DNA of 64,000 bases from RI-153 sp041391225 (GTDB taxonomy: Bacteria > Chloroflexota > Anaerolineae > Caldilineales > Caldilineaceae), in assembly GCA_041391225.1 (NCBI GenBank), contig JAWKOL010000003.1, positions 248,001 to 312,000 of the forward strand, given 5' to 3'. A model generated the notes under the pieces. That model saw only the letters and a program-made list of their open reading frames with translations, ran no database searches and was not told the DNA's origin. Both the position numbers and the translations under genes were made by a program. Positions 40,634-51,089 of this stretch are shown piece after piece (positions within the stretch are counted from its first letter, which is position 1; every line of letters starts with the position of its first letter).

Positions 40634-41500
40634 AACCAAACCGATGGCAACGAGATCTGGGTTCGTCAGTTTGGCACATCAGGCAACGACTCAACGGCAG
40701 GCATTTTCGCGCTGGGAGACGACTCTATGTCATTGGAAGCGTGGGCGATGCGCTGCCTGGGCAGACAGCACAGGGAGATGCCGATGTGTTTATCCGCAAG
40801 TATGATGCGAACGGCAACGAGTTGTGGACAGACCAATTTGGCACCCCAGCCCAGGATGGCGGTTTCGCGCTTGTGGCCGACGCCACCGGCCTCTACGTCG
40901 TCGGGCAGACCGCAGGAACGCTGCCAGGACAGGTCCAGGTCGGCATGCGCGATGCCCTCATTCGCAAATACAGCTTCGACGGAACCGTCCTGTGGACTCG
41001 CCAATTTGGCACGACCGGCGACGATTCAGCTTCACAGGTCGCAGTCGACAGCACCGGTGTCTACGTGGCCGGCACAGTCACCGAAGCGCTCCCGCCCAAA
41101 CCCACTTCGGCTCCATAGACAACTACGTGCGCAAGTACGATCTCAACGGCGTCGAGATATGGACCAAGCAGTATGGCTCTACTTCCGAAGAATGGGTCGG
41201 TGGCCTATCTGTTGACGATACCGCACTCTATGTCTCCGGCATCACCCAGGGCGCTCTGCCTGGGCAAACCAGCACAGGCAAACGCAATGCATACATTCTC
41301 AATTGAACAAAGACGGTGGTGAAGGCTGGGGCCACCAGTACGGCGCTGACGAGGTGAAGTCAGACCAAACTGTCGCCCGATATGCCGTTGCACAGGACGG
41401 CGTCTACGTCGTCGGCAGTACCGCTACACACGTACACGATAGCAATGAGACCGGCATGTACCCACCTGCTAACGTTCTTGGGTTCAACGTGAGCACCTGA
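40634..41500 (+). pseudogene. SBBP beta-propeller repeat protein, remnant without a start
   Basis: Four to five SBBP-type blades can be read across changing frames: DGNEIWVRQFGTSGNDS, DANGNELWTDQFGTPAQD, FDGTVLWTRQFGTTGDDSA, DLNGVEIWTKQYGSTSEEW and KDGGEGWGHQYGADEV. Each blade has a GLYVVG/TALYVSG-like strand and a TxGALPGQT loop. No start codon or signal peptide exists; the reading frame begins at the edge of a family D repeat at about 40633. Secreted propellers of this kind are common in Chloroflexota. This copy has lost its N-terminus and carries at least three frame changes, so I treat it as a remnant. Confidence 0.7.
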
Positions 41501-41841
41501 CTCCGGCACCATGATGTCCTCCGATATCATGAGTGGATGGAGGTTAAGGTAGACAACCAATCTGCCTTGACGTTAGCATATTTCCCTGTCAGCAAACAGC
41601 GACAAAAGTGAGATTATTGCGTACCCCTGCTGATTTCTCCCCCTTGCCCCGTCCCCCTCGCCTATGCTAAACTCCTCCTGAACAACCCAGGCCCCCCGGA
41701 GCGCCGTCTCCACACATCACACCCAACAACGCACGGGCCACCAACAAAAAAGCGCCGACCCGGCCAGGTCAGCGCTTTCGATATCCTGGTCGCGGCCCAG
41801 GAATGTAGCAACATCGTAGCACAACCCAAGCGCACAGCCAC

Positions 41842-41887
41842 AAACGCCGCAAGCCCATAGACTACTGTGGGACGTGCGGCGTTTTTC
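41842..41887 (+). terminator. Hairpin with T-run in a gene-free stretch
   Basis: AACGCCGCA (41842-41850) pairs with TGCGGCGTT (41875-41883), followed by TTT. It looks like a terminator for a gene no longer recognisable. The stretch 41501-41934 holds no gene that I can support. Confidence 0.5.
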
Positions 41888-41934
41888 GTGATCCAGCCCA
41901 TCCCCGAGGGCCACCAGCAAAGCAGAGCACACGC

Positions 41935-43473
41935 ATGCCCGGCAAAAAAGACCTCAGCGAAACCGAAATCCGATCCCGCTACATCACCGAGGCCATCAAG
42001 AACACCGTCGACGCCGATCCGTTTGTCATGGAGCGCAACCCCTACTATTGGGGCGTCGATAGCGACAACCAACAGCTTCCGTACGTGGATACCATCGTTC
42101 ATTTCCACTTCAACGAGACAGTCGAATTCACACAGGCAGTCACCGGCGGCGCTGTCGATTTCCAGGCGCGCCACGCTACCATGGCCGCCTACAGCGACTA
42201 CCTGGCAGGTGCAACGGACGGCGGCTACCGCATTGCGCTCGCCGTCAGTGCGAATCATGTGGCGCTTCAACTGAATCTGACCACGCCCAACAACGTTGAA
42301 CTACGCCAGTTCTTTCAAGAGCGGCGGGTGCGTCAGGCCCTGTCGCTGGCAGTCAACCGCGCCAAGATGAATACCGATGTCTACCAGGGCCTGGCGAAGC
42401 CGCGCCAGTACAGCCCGCTGGAACAGTCGCCACAATACTATGCAACGCTGTCGAACGCCTACATCGGCTACGAACCGGCCACCGCCAACACACTGCTCGA
42501 CGCAGCCGGCTACAGCAACAAAGACAGCGAAGGCTTCCGCCTGTTTGCCTCAGGCGAGCGCATCAGTTTCACCATCGAAGGGACAGCCGACGTCGGCACC
42601 GCGGACGAACAGGCCGTCCAAATGTTAATCCAGGACTTTGCGGCAGTGGGGATCGAAGCAAACTACGTGGCGGTGGAGCGTTCGCTGTACAGTGAACACG
42701 TAGAGAACAATCAGATCGAGGCGGCGTGGTGGGGTGGAGATCGTGCGTCCTTGCCGCTGCTCTCACCCGGCATCTTCTTGGGTACACAGCTCGACCGTCC
42801 TTGGGCAGGAGCGTGGGGGATCTGGCGCAACGATCCAAACCATCCAAAGGCCGACCAACCTCTCAGCGATCATTGGATTCGAGACATCTGGCAACTCTGG
42901 GGCCAGATCGAAGGCGAGGCCGACGTGCAGCAGCAGAATGTCTTGTTCAGGCAAATCTTGGACATCTGGGCGCAGGAACTGCCCATGATCGGCATTCTGG
43001 GCCAGATCCCGCAGCCCGTGATCATGAAGAACGGCCTGCTCAACTACGATTCGGGCTATGTCATCGATGACACCACTGCCGATGAACACCTGCTCAACCC
43101 AGAAACGTACTACTGGGACAGTTCGCTACAACCGGTGCTCACCATCAACTACACCAGTGGTGGACCGGGCAGCTACTTCACCGTCACCGGATCGGGCTTC
43201 CCGCCGAACAGCACAGCAACGATCTCGTTGAACGGCGCATATCTCGCCACACAGAAGACCGACACGAGCGGCGGCTTGACCTTCATCCTCAACACGAACC
43301 AGGGCGACGCGGGCCGCTACGAAGTGTTGGTCAGCGTCAACCCGCAGGCCAGAACCGTCTTCACCGTGCAGCCCGACGCACCACAGCGCCCCAAAGAGAC
43401 ATCCGATCCCGAGATTCCTGTACCGCCGGGGATTGCGATATCGGAGACCTTCCTGCCATTCCTTAAACGGTAA
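41935..43473 (+). CDS. N-terminally truncated ABC substrate-binding protein (SBP family 5) in a chimeric reading frame
   Basis: 512 residues. From residue ~27 the sequence is the middle and C-terminal part of a family 5 (oligopeptide-type) solute-binding protein: FVMERNPYYWGVDSDNQQLPYVD, FFQERRVRQALSLAVNR and IGYEPATANTLLDAAGY. Residues ~400-475 form a small beta domain (SYFTVTGSGFPPNSTATISL). The end, AISETFLPFLKR, resembles the tail of other Chloroflexota secreted proteins. No signal peptide and none of the first ~200 residues are present. Instead residues 1-23 (GKKDLSETEIRSRYIT) resemble the start of a type I restriction HsdR subunit. The junction lies near 42003. It is unlikely to work as a transporter component. 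Confidence 0.8.
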   Translation: MPGKKDLSETEIRSRYITEAIKNTVDADPFVMERNPYYWGVDSDNQQLPYVDTIVHFHFNETVEFTQAVTGGAVDFQARHATMAAYSDYLAGATDGGYRIALAVSANHVALQLNLTTPNNVELRQFFQERRVRQALSLAVNRAKMNTDVYQGLAKPRQYSPLEQSPQYYATLSNAYIGYEPATANTLLDAAGYSNKDSEGFRLFASGERISFTIEGTADVGTADEQAVQMLIQDFAAVGIEANYVAVERSLYSEHVENNQIEAAWWGGDRASLPLLSPGIFLGTQLDRPWAGAWGIWRNDPNHPKADQPLSDHWIRDIWQLWGQIEGEADVQQQNVLFRQILDIWAQELPMIGILGQIPQPVIMKNGLLNYDSGYVIDDTTADEHLLNPETYYWDSSLQPVLTINYTSGGPGSYFTVTGSGFPPNSTATISLNGAYLATQKTDTSGGLTFILNTNQGDAGRYEVLVSVNPQARTVFTVQPDAPQRPKETSDPEIPVPPGIAISETFLPFLKR

Positions 43474-43517
43474 GGCAGAACCTATAGTGATGGGCTAGGA
43501 CATCTCAGAATTTTAGT

Positions 43518-43581
43518 GATCCACGAAGGCACACGAAGAAGAAAAGAGAAGGACACGGATTTCAGTGTGCCTTCGTGGATC
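43518..43581. repeat. Full palindromic repeat family D
   Basis: GATCCACGAAGGCACAC (43518-43534) is perfectly inverted at 43565-43581 around a 30-bp A/G-rich loop. Half copies occur near 1139, 2628 and 40600. Confidence 0.85.
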
Positions 43582-43618
43582 ATTTTTTCTCTGGTTTCTC
43601 CTAAGGGATTGCCTCAGA

Positions 43619-44584
43619 TCAAAACCCCTCCGACACCACCCGGAACCCCAAGCCGAAGTCCCCCGCAACTTGAGCATTGTACCCGTACCGAAAGGCGCAG
43701 CGCGCACCTTCCGCACTAAAGTAGAACGCCCCACCGCGCGCCACGCGAGCGAAGCCGGACGCCGGTCCCGTCGGGTTCCGTTCCGGTGACCGGCTGTAAT
43801 ACTCCTCACTGTACCAATCCGCCGTCCACTCCCAGACGTTGCCGGCCATGTCCAGCAGACCATTTGGACCGGCGCCGTTTGGGTAAGCGCCTACGGGCGT
43901 GATGCCATCCCCATTGTTGCCAAAGTTGAGCAACGCGGCGCTCGGTTCAGTGTTCCCCCAGGGGTAGACGCGGCCGTCTGTCCCCCGGCAGGCTTTCTCC
44001 CATTGCGCCTCAGTAGGCAGACTACCGCCCACCCACTCGGCATAATCGTTGGCTTGGTTCCAACTCACCCACGTCACCGGACGGTCGGCGTTGACGGGCA
44101 GTTGCCAGAAGATGTTGCGTGGGGCGGTGCATGCGCCGTCCTCTACACAGGCGGCGTACTGCCCGTTGGTCACCTCGGTCTGCATGATCCAAAAGCCGTC
44201 AAGATAGACTGTATGGGCGGGTTGTTCATCGGCTCGGCCCTCATTCGATCCCATCGTGAAATCGCCAGGGGACACGTAGACGTAGACAGCCCCGTCCACG
44301 GGGTTGATGGCAGTGTCGGTGTCGATGCCCGTCGCATCACTTGTGGCGGTCGCCTGCGCCGTGGCCGTGTCCACCGTGACATCGGCGGTGGGCGCCGACC
44401 TGTTCACCTGGGGCGTGGATGTCGCTGTGTGGGTAGACGTCGCTATGGATTCGGCGTCTTTGACGACACGAGCGGTTGGCGTCGACGTGACATTCACTTG
44501 TCCTCCATCCGCCGCAGGCGCCAGAACGAGCAAGAACAGACTCAGCACATACAAAATTGTTCTGATCATCATGATCGAAGACAT
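43619..44584 (-). CDS. Secreted SUMF1/formylglycine-generating-enzyme-like protein
   Basis: 321 residues. Signal peptide MMIRTILYVLSLFLLVLAPAADG, then a ~60-residue Thr/Ala-rich linker (TSTPTARVV, TATSDATG). The FGE-sulfatase domain runs from about residue 100: FTMGSNEGRADEQPAHTVYLDGFWI, VTNGQYAACVEDG, VSWNQANDYAEWVGGSLPTEAQWEKACRG, GNVWEWTADWY and a final FRYGYNAQVAGDFGLGFRVV. Only one Cys (ARCAFRYG) lies in the region where true formylglycine-generating enzymes have the copper-binding pair, so sulfatase activation is doubtful. Many bacterial relatives serve as lectin-like or structural domains. It stands alone. Confidence 0.85.
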   Translation of the reverse strand: MSSIMMIRTILYVLSLFLLVLAPAADGGQVNVTSTPTARVVKDAESIATSTHTATSTPQVNRSAPTADVTVDTATAQATATSDATGIDTDTAINPVDGAVYVYVSPGDFTMGSNEGRADEQPAHTVYLDGFWIMQTEVTNGQYAACVEDGACTAPRNIFWQLPVNADRPVTWVSWNQANDYAEWVGGSLPTEAQWEKACRGTDGRVYPWGNTEPSAALLNFGNNGDGITPVGAYPNGAGPNGLLDMAGNVWEWTADWYSEEYYSRSPERNPTGPASGFARVARGGAFYFSAEGARCAFRYGYNAQVAGDFGLGFRVVSEGF

Positions 44585-44883
44585 CCTCTCTCTTCGCTCT
44601 CAAGGCTTCCCGCACGACCACTTGAGATCACGCCGGTCGCGCCGCCAACTTCTGCGGTCGTAGCCCCATCTTGCGTGCTTAGCGCGAAAACTACCAAATC
44701 TGTTTTGTCCTCGACCTCCGGCCTTCCAACTCACTTGCTACCCCAAACGGCAAATGCTACACTACAGCCCAGCGGTCGGAATATCCCACAACACACCCGC
44801 CCTGCACCGGCCCACACCCAAACACAAGGAGCATCAACCGAACGACGCCGTACGCGCCCATTGCCCGCCCGGCCCACAACCGA

Positions 44884-45171
44884 ATGAAAGGAAAAACAAC
44901 CTTGCGTTCCCCCCGCCGGATTGTTGCCATCTTCCTGCTCGCTACTGTTTTCTTCCCTACCGTACTCTTCCTTTCGTCCCTGCTCGCCGCTGCACGCGCC
45001 CACTCCATTCATGAACCTCGCATCCCCAATACCGAAGTCGACCTTCGTCTCACATCCGACGAGGCGCAAATCGACCTTCAACGCATCGACTTCTGGGACG
45101 AATACATCATCTTCGTCGGCGCCTGGCGCGCCCTCGACGGCACCGGCATGCAGATCGAAACCCGCAACTAG
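44884..45171 (+). CDS. Small exported protein of unknown function, possibly truncated
   Basis: 95 residues. Residues 1-38 form a signal peptide (RSPRRIVAIFLLATVFFPTVLFLSSLLAAARA, split by Pro). The mature part has NTEVDLRLTSDEAQIDL and FWDEYIIFVGAWRALDGTG, a beta-rich pattern. It ends abruptly at IETRN and may be the start of a longer protein. The preceding gap 44585-44883 shows no gene. I cannot name a family. Confidence 0.55.
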   Translation: MKGKTTLRSPRRIVAIFLLATVFFPTVLFLSSLLAAARAHSIHEPRIPNTEVDLRLTSDEAQIDLQRIDFWDEYIIFVGAWRALDGTGMQIETRN

Positions 45172-45198
45172 GCTGTGTTTGGAAAGGAGACGAATTCC

Positions 45199-45644
45199 GT
45201 GTTTAGACACCTGTTTGTCGTCATCTACATTCTGTTCAACTCTGTACAAATGCCGAACGGGTCTCAGGTACCCCTCTCGCACGAAATGAAAGAGCAGAGA
45301 AGCAACCCACCGACAATATCACTGGCACCGGCAGATGAGGTGGGACAGCGCCTGATCATCAATGGCATCGTAGTAGATAGTATCACGAATGAACCCATAC
45401 AGAACGCGCATGTTTATCTGTACCATGCCGACGCCAAAGGCCAATATCAACCAGTCGATCCAAACGATGAATCGACGGCAAAACTGAGCGGCGAAGTGGT
45501 GACCAGGAATTCAGGACATTTGTCGTCTATACCATTCTACCCGGTGAATACAATATGCCTGGCAACTGGCACATTCATCTGCATTCTGTCCGAGCAGAGA
45601 TGGTTATGGAAAATGATAAAAGATTCTGTTCGAGGATGATGTGA
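45199..45644 (+). pseudogene. Exported intradiol dioxygenase-like protein, frameshifted
   Basis: Start GTG 45199 with a short hydrophobic leader (FRHLFVVIYILFNSV). The intradiol ring-cleavage dioxygenase core is recognisable: NGIVVDSITNEPIQNAHVYLYHADAKGQY, then LSGEVVTRNSGH. One frame change at ~45515 gives FVVYTILPGEYN and NWHIHLHSV, where the Tyr and His residues would bind non-haem iron. A further change near 45620 may extend it (LFEDDV). Extracellular members of this family are known but their substrates often are not. With two indels and a transposase fragment next to it, this copy is probably dead. Confidence 0.6.
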
Positions 45645-45740
45645 ACACATGTTCGTCAGTGGGCTACGGATACGGATTTGGCACCATCATTGATTCAGCC
45701 GAATCGGAGGGTGCATTGGTTGGGCGTGGCACCACCTTAC

Positions 45741-46130
45741 GCCGTCAAAGGAGTAATGGAGGGTTCTGGTCGGAATCTGAACTGGCCTGCGCACGTCATC
45801 TACAAGCGTTACAGGCGTCGATTTGGCATTGAATGCTCTTATCGCATCGGGCGTACCGTCCGCATCAAGACCTCTTCTCGCAACCCCATGATGCGCTTCT
45901 TTTTCTTTGCGTTCCCTCTCTTGCTCGTTACCATCTGGGCCGTTCTACGTTGGTTTTATCGTCGTGTTCCTGGCAGAGGACCCCATCGTGTCGCCCTAGA
46001 TCTCTTTCAGTTTCACCGATTCACCCAACCTGTCTGGCGGGCCGTCGAAGACTTCCGAGGCGTTATCTCTTCTGTTCCCGTTCGCTGCCCGCTTCAAATT
46101 TCGATCACTGAATTTTGGCAGCAGATCTAA
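45741..46130 (+). mobile_element. C-terminal fragment of a DDE transposase
   Basis: The frame ending at 46130 contains VIYKRYRRRFGIECSYR, RTVRIKTSSRNPMMRF and a hydrophobic stretch FFFAFPLLLVTIWAVLRW. This is the conserved end of a DDE transposase family in which an 'RRFGIE-SYR' motif supplies the last catalytic Glu. No N-terminal half or terminal repeats are present. It is a mobile-element scar between the dioxygenase remnant and the GH-like genes. The gap 46131-46326 has no gene. Confidence 0.65.
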
Positions 46131-46326
46131 TCCCAAGCCGTCGACCATTCAGTCAGGTGACATTTGTCAGTGCCATTTACATGACAATTGCCCTCTTTTT
46201 CCTTCTTCTGCGATGAGTAATCTAAATGTTGTCCCCCCCAAAAGCGTACTGGGAACGTCGGTGGTTGATGGGATCTTGCGTATTGAATGTACTGAGATCT
46301 CAACGCCCCCAAAGAAGGAGAACACC

Positions 46327-48095
46327 ATGATTGGTCCCCACGTAATCGGCAGCATAAACCACCATCAACAGACAATTCAGCGTTGGCAACCACGGGTGGC
46401 ATTGCTTTTGAGCCGCCGCAGGTGCAGCAGCACAGTGGAAAACTGGTCACCGAATACTTTTGTTGGCCGTGTTTTTCGACCTGACGGGGAAATCGAGTCG
46501 CGCATTGCCGCCAATCCACAAGAGGCTGCACACTGGGCCGCTGATATTGTCCGCAACAATGCTATTTACAACCGAGAAATTGACGCATGGCAGTTCAACA
46601 ACGAAGTGATGTTGGCGAACCCGACTCAATTGGGCCAAACTGGCCGAGTTCAGCATCGCCTTTGTCGATCTTCTGTTTCAGGATGGATTGCATGCCGCTA
46701 TCGGCGGTTTTTCTGCTGCGGATGCCCCGAAGTCCCTGAACTCGACGAGATGGCGGCGTGGAAGCGCTTTTTGCCGGCCATGCGATATGTGGGATGAACA
46801 AAAGAGCAGTGCTCTTGCTCACGCCCATGGCGCCCAATATCTTCGAAAGCGCAGGATTGGCTACTTCACCGCTACGAGCGCAAAGTGATCCCCTTCTTGC
46901 CGCTAGATGTACAACCGATGCCCTATCTTTACGGCGAGTATGGCTGTGATATGGGTGTCCACATGCCAGGTGTTCGCGTGCTGGCGGACGGGTTACCAGA
47001 ACAACTCCTGACGCTACGTCCATGATCTGGTGCGCAGCACAGTTACTGGCGCAATATCCACATGTCTTGGCGGTGTTCTTATGATGGGCAGCAACTTCGA
47101 CTGGATTGACTTCGATGTCGACGGCGACTGTGCAACGTTTGGCCGAAGTACCAGCGGGCCCGTACCGACAAAGCACGAGACCGGTGACGATAGCGGTGTT
47201 GTTGTTGCCCCAGTTAACTTGCCGATCCATACAACAAATGGCGCTGCCAAGCGTGGTACAGCCTGAATGAATATTGATCCCAGGAATCTAGACGCCGGGA
47301 ATCCCAATCCAGCTGAATTGCCGACATGCAGGTGTGACCCGCGTGCGTTTCGTGTTCAAGAATTGCGTGATGACGCCCAACTACCAGGTGACCTCAGTTT
47401 CTACGAAACGGTTGTTTACCAGCTGCGGCAAGCAGGCATCAAAGTATTGATGGTTATCAACAACGAGTCGTGTCCTGGCAGACCTACCTTGGAAGAACAT
47501 CATCGAAACCGCAACGAGTGGCGGCGCCTCAGTGTGTGGCAGCCCTATCTCGAAAAGTTCGGTGTGCGCTGTCGAACGCTGGCAGAACGTTTCGCAGCTA
47601 CCGTTTCCGCTTTTCAGATCTGGAACGAACCGGATCTCGACCCAGCGCCGGGTTATGACCCAACACTTGATCCACAGATCTACGGACCGCTTCTGCGCAA
47701 GGCGTATCAGGCCATCAAGGCTGTCTCCGACGCCAAAGTAATCACAGCGGGTTTCGTTCGAAGTACAAGATCTGAGCACACACTACGGCGCCTACAAAGG
47801 TGGCGACTATCACCACCATTCCTGGTATGTCGTCTTTCAAAAGACAGTTCAGGACAATGGCGATGAGTTACCGCCTGATGTCACCGTCAGCAAAATCCAT
47901 CAGCAACTATGGGACCAGATCACGCATACTGCCTTTGCCGAAGACGCATTTGTCCTGTATGCGCGGCGTCAGCAGCTGGGTGCGCCGATTACAGCGCGCC
48001 AAACCATTGAAGGTCACCTGGTGCAGGGATTTGCACGTGGCATAGTCTACATGTCCCTTGGCAACAGTGCTTCCATCACACATATGGATTGGTAG
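46327..48095 (+). pseudogene. GH-A-like TIM-barrel protein(s), heavily frameshifted
   Basis: Two barrel-like units are readable in pieces. Unit 1 (46327-47265): MIGPHVIGSINHHQQTIQRW, GRVFRPDGEIESRIAANP, WQFNNEV (acid/base position), LHAHGAQYLR and YLYGEYGCDMG (nucleophile-like Glu), then GSNFDWIDFDVDGD. Unit 2 (47267-48095): INIDPRNLDAGNPNPAEL, YQLRQAGIKVLMVINNE, FQIWNEPDLDPAPGYDP (the WNEP signature of clan GH-A) and GIVYMSLGNSASITHMDW at the end. Whether these are one or two proteins is unclear because each has several indels. Proteins of this type in Chloroflexota often accompany cell-wall amidases, and the next gene begins with an amidase domain. Confidence 0.55.
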
Positions 48096-48128
48096 GGTAT
48101 TGCAGTACAACCCTCAAAGGAGAATGGC

Positions 48129-50929
48129 ATGAATGTCGATTACCTATGCAGAACAGAATTCGCTCAATTTCTTGTGCGATTTCCCTTCGTACGCAGAATC
48201 ACATCTATCCACTTGCACCAGACAAAGGATCTGAAGGCCAAAGCCTTTGCCGGCGCACGTTCAATGGACGAGCTCGCACATGAGCACATGGACAGATACG
48301 GACTACAGGGCTTTGCGCAGCATGTCACTATCGATCCAGAAGGCCGCATTTGGTTAGGACGCAACTGGAATCTGCCGCCGGTAAGCGCCGCCGGACACAA
48401 TGGCAACGAACAAAGCGGCCCATTCATGGTGACCATTGTGGGTGACTTCGACCCTGGCGGCGAGCAAATGACGCCGGAGCAGCGTCGGAGTCTGCTACAC
48501 GTCATCGCAGGTGTTCAGATACATGCCGGGCTGCAACCGGAGACGCTTGTGTTTCGAGCGAGCTTACAACAGGCACAGGGCCGGGCGCCACCTTAGACAA
48601 GCAACAGCTACTAACTGAGTTAGGTAGTGTTCATGCGTCTCTGAAACAGACGGGCAATCAGAATGGCAGCAATGACAAGGGCCACAGCCCGTTCAGCGAC
48701 GAAGCGATGCAGTGGAATCGAATCCTTTCGCGCTTCCAAGCGACGGCCCGCACCGGCAGGATCGCGCCGATGAGATCCCAGAAAGAGAAAGCCCTATGGC
48801 GTTCGTGCAGATACCCACAGATCGCGATCAGAAGTTCGACACCACCAGGGCCACCGATGGTCACGAACGCGTGGCCGAACCACAGCTGACGCTGGAAATG
48901 ATAGACACATTGCAGCGTTTTGCTGTGAATCTCACCCAGGGCCGATTCTCCACCTGTGGACATATGCAAACCTACAGCGTCGATGTGGACGCGATCTTCA
49001 ATGAGCATATCCCACAAGCCGTAGAAGACGCTCGTCGCACAGGCAAGAAACTGCACCTGCTCTTCTATGCGCATGGCGGGCTGGTGTCAGAGAAGAATGC
49101 GCTCCTCCATGCCTACAGCCAGCTCGATTGGTGGCGAGACAACTATGTTTACCCAGTGTTTTTCATCTGGGAGACCGGCTTCGTGGAGATCCTGTATCAA
49201 CTAATGAGAGGAGAGAACAGTCGCGCAAGATCGCTGACCCGCGAGGGGATCACCGATCCTGTCGTGGACAAACTCGTGCGCCAGCTCGGTGGCCCAACCG
49301 TCTGGCAAGGCATGAAGAGTAGCGCGCAGCGGGCGGCCGATGTGGCAGGCGGCGCAGCCTATGTAGCAGATCGGCTACAAGATCTTTGCAGGGCAGCCGG
49401 TTCAGACATCGCACTACATGCGGTAGGCCATAGTGCGGGGTCCATCTTCCTGAGCCATTTCTTGCCTTGCGCCCTACAGAGAAATATCCCCGCATTCGAG
49501 TCGGTACAACTCTTGGCGCCGGCGATTACGGTATCTGATTTTTCAGAAAGACTGGCGCCACTGTTACGCAGCGGACGCATTCGTAATAGCACCATCTTTA
49601 CCTTGCGGCGTAACTACGAAGAACGAGATCCGACAGCCCGCATCTACAACCGTTCCATTCTATACCTGCTGCACTATGGATTGGAGCCGGAACCGGAAAC
49701 GCCGATCCTTGGCCTGGAGATCTCTCTCCGACAGGCGGATCCTACTTTGCAGAAGTTGTTGGGCGTAAGCGGTCGCCAGGATGGTAGGGCTCAGGTGGTG
49801 TGGGCGCCAACGGGATCTGTCATTGAGGGCCGAAGCGCCTGCCAGGCAAAAACACACGGTGAATTCAGCGTGGATCCCTCAACGATGAACAGCGTACTCC
49901 GGCGCATCATTGACATCAACGACAATACCCACATCATACCCTATCCAGGCACACGTGAAGCGCGTTCACTCTTCGCATGGGACAACCAGTTTGATTGGCC
50001 GCCAGGGCTTGAATGGTTGCTCAATGGGCAGAAACCATCTACTGAGCAGGCAGAAACACCTACATCGACTCCTACCAAAACATCACATCTGATTGCCACA
50101 CGGCGGCGGCGTTCACTTTGTGTAGGCATCGACGACTACAGCACACGCCCACTATCGGGTTGTGTAAGTGACGCAAGAGAGTGGGACAAAACCCTACAAA
50201 GGCTAGGGTTTGAGCCTGCAACCCTCTTGCTAGACCGGGATGCAACACGTGCCCGCATTCTAAGCGAACTCGAGAAGCTGATCACCAACCGCCAAGCCGG
50301 TGATGTACTCGTTTTCCAGTATTCCGGGCATGGCATTCAACTGCCCGATGTAAGCGGCGACGAAGCGGGGGGGGGATACGCCCACGAAAGATGAAGCGCT
50401 CTGCCCGCATGATTTCGACACAGGCGCCTTCCTGATCGACGACGATATCGGAAAGGTAGTCGGGCAGATGCCGATCGGCGTCAATCTCACCTGCTTCTTC
50501 GACTGCTGCCACTCAGGCACAATCTCGCGCTTCGCCGTTGGGGTCTCAAACCAGCCACTCAGCCGAGCCATCGACGAGAATCCGCGTTATCTGGAAGCGA
50601 CAACAACCTTGACAGAAGCCCATGTCCGCTTCCGCCGGCAACAGCCGGCGTCTCGTGTAATCTTGAGCCGTGGTCCTGAAAACATGCGTGAAGTCGTGTT
50701 CTCAGCCTGCCAATCTCAAGAGGTTGCCTGGGAGAGCGGTGGGCATGGTGAATTCACGATGCGCGCCACAGATCTTCTCCACCGACACCAAATGAACATC
50801 GGCACCAATGACCAGTTCATCGAGGCGGTTGTCCAAGCATTTGGATCCGCCCCTCGCCAACATCCTAACCTGGATTGTGCGCCTAAATCGCACGTCCAGC
50901 CTTTCCTGGAGGCTGTAGTTACGTCATAG
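48129..50929 (+). CDS. Amidase / alpha-beta hydrolase / caspase-fold protein (frameshifted, probably one multidomain protein)
   Basis: Three segments follow in order. 48129-48596: a PGRP/amidase_2-like domain (RITSIHLHQTKDLKAKAF, YGLQGFAQHVTIDPEGRIWLGRNW, VTIVGDFDPGG). 48712-50080: an alpha/beta-hydrolase-like domain (HLLFYAHGGLVSEKNALL, LHAVGHSAGSIFLSHF, with GHSAG as nucleophile elbow). 50105-50929: a caspase/metacaspase domain with CVGIDDYS, the catalytic His in VFQYSGHG and Cys in FFDCCHSGT. Amidase and hydrolase are joined after a one-base repair near 48590 and one near 48760. The caspase part is interrupted by a G9 tract at 50367-50375; eight Gs would restore GGDTPTKDEALCPHDF. All three activities could attack a target cell. 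No signal peptide is seen. Confidence 0.7.
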
Positions 50930-51089
50930 ATAGCCAGAGTACCTGTTCAGGTGCGACGCACTTGCCAGGACAACATCCGGCATTCGCGTCTGTTCCCGGT
51001 GAGTGCGTCGCACTTGCGGCTCAATGGTGACCCGATTCGAGCAAATTGTTAGGCCATCGGTATTCATTCCACGTTTCGGAGGTAAGGCG

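Noticed and set aside
41662..42270. 202-codon minus-strand reading frame
   Set aside because: It overlaps a hairpin and the well-supported substrate-binding protein in antisense, with no recognisable motif.
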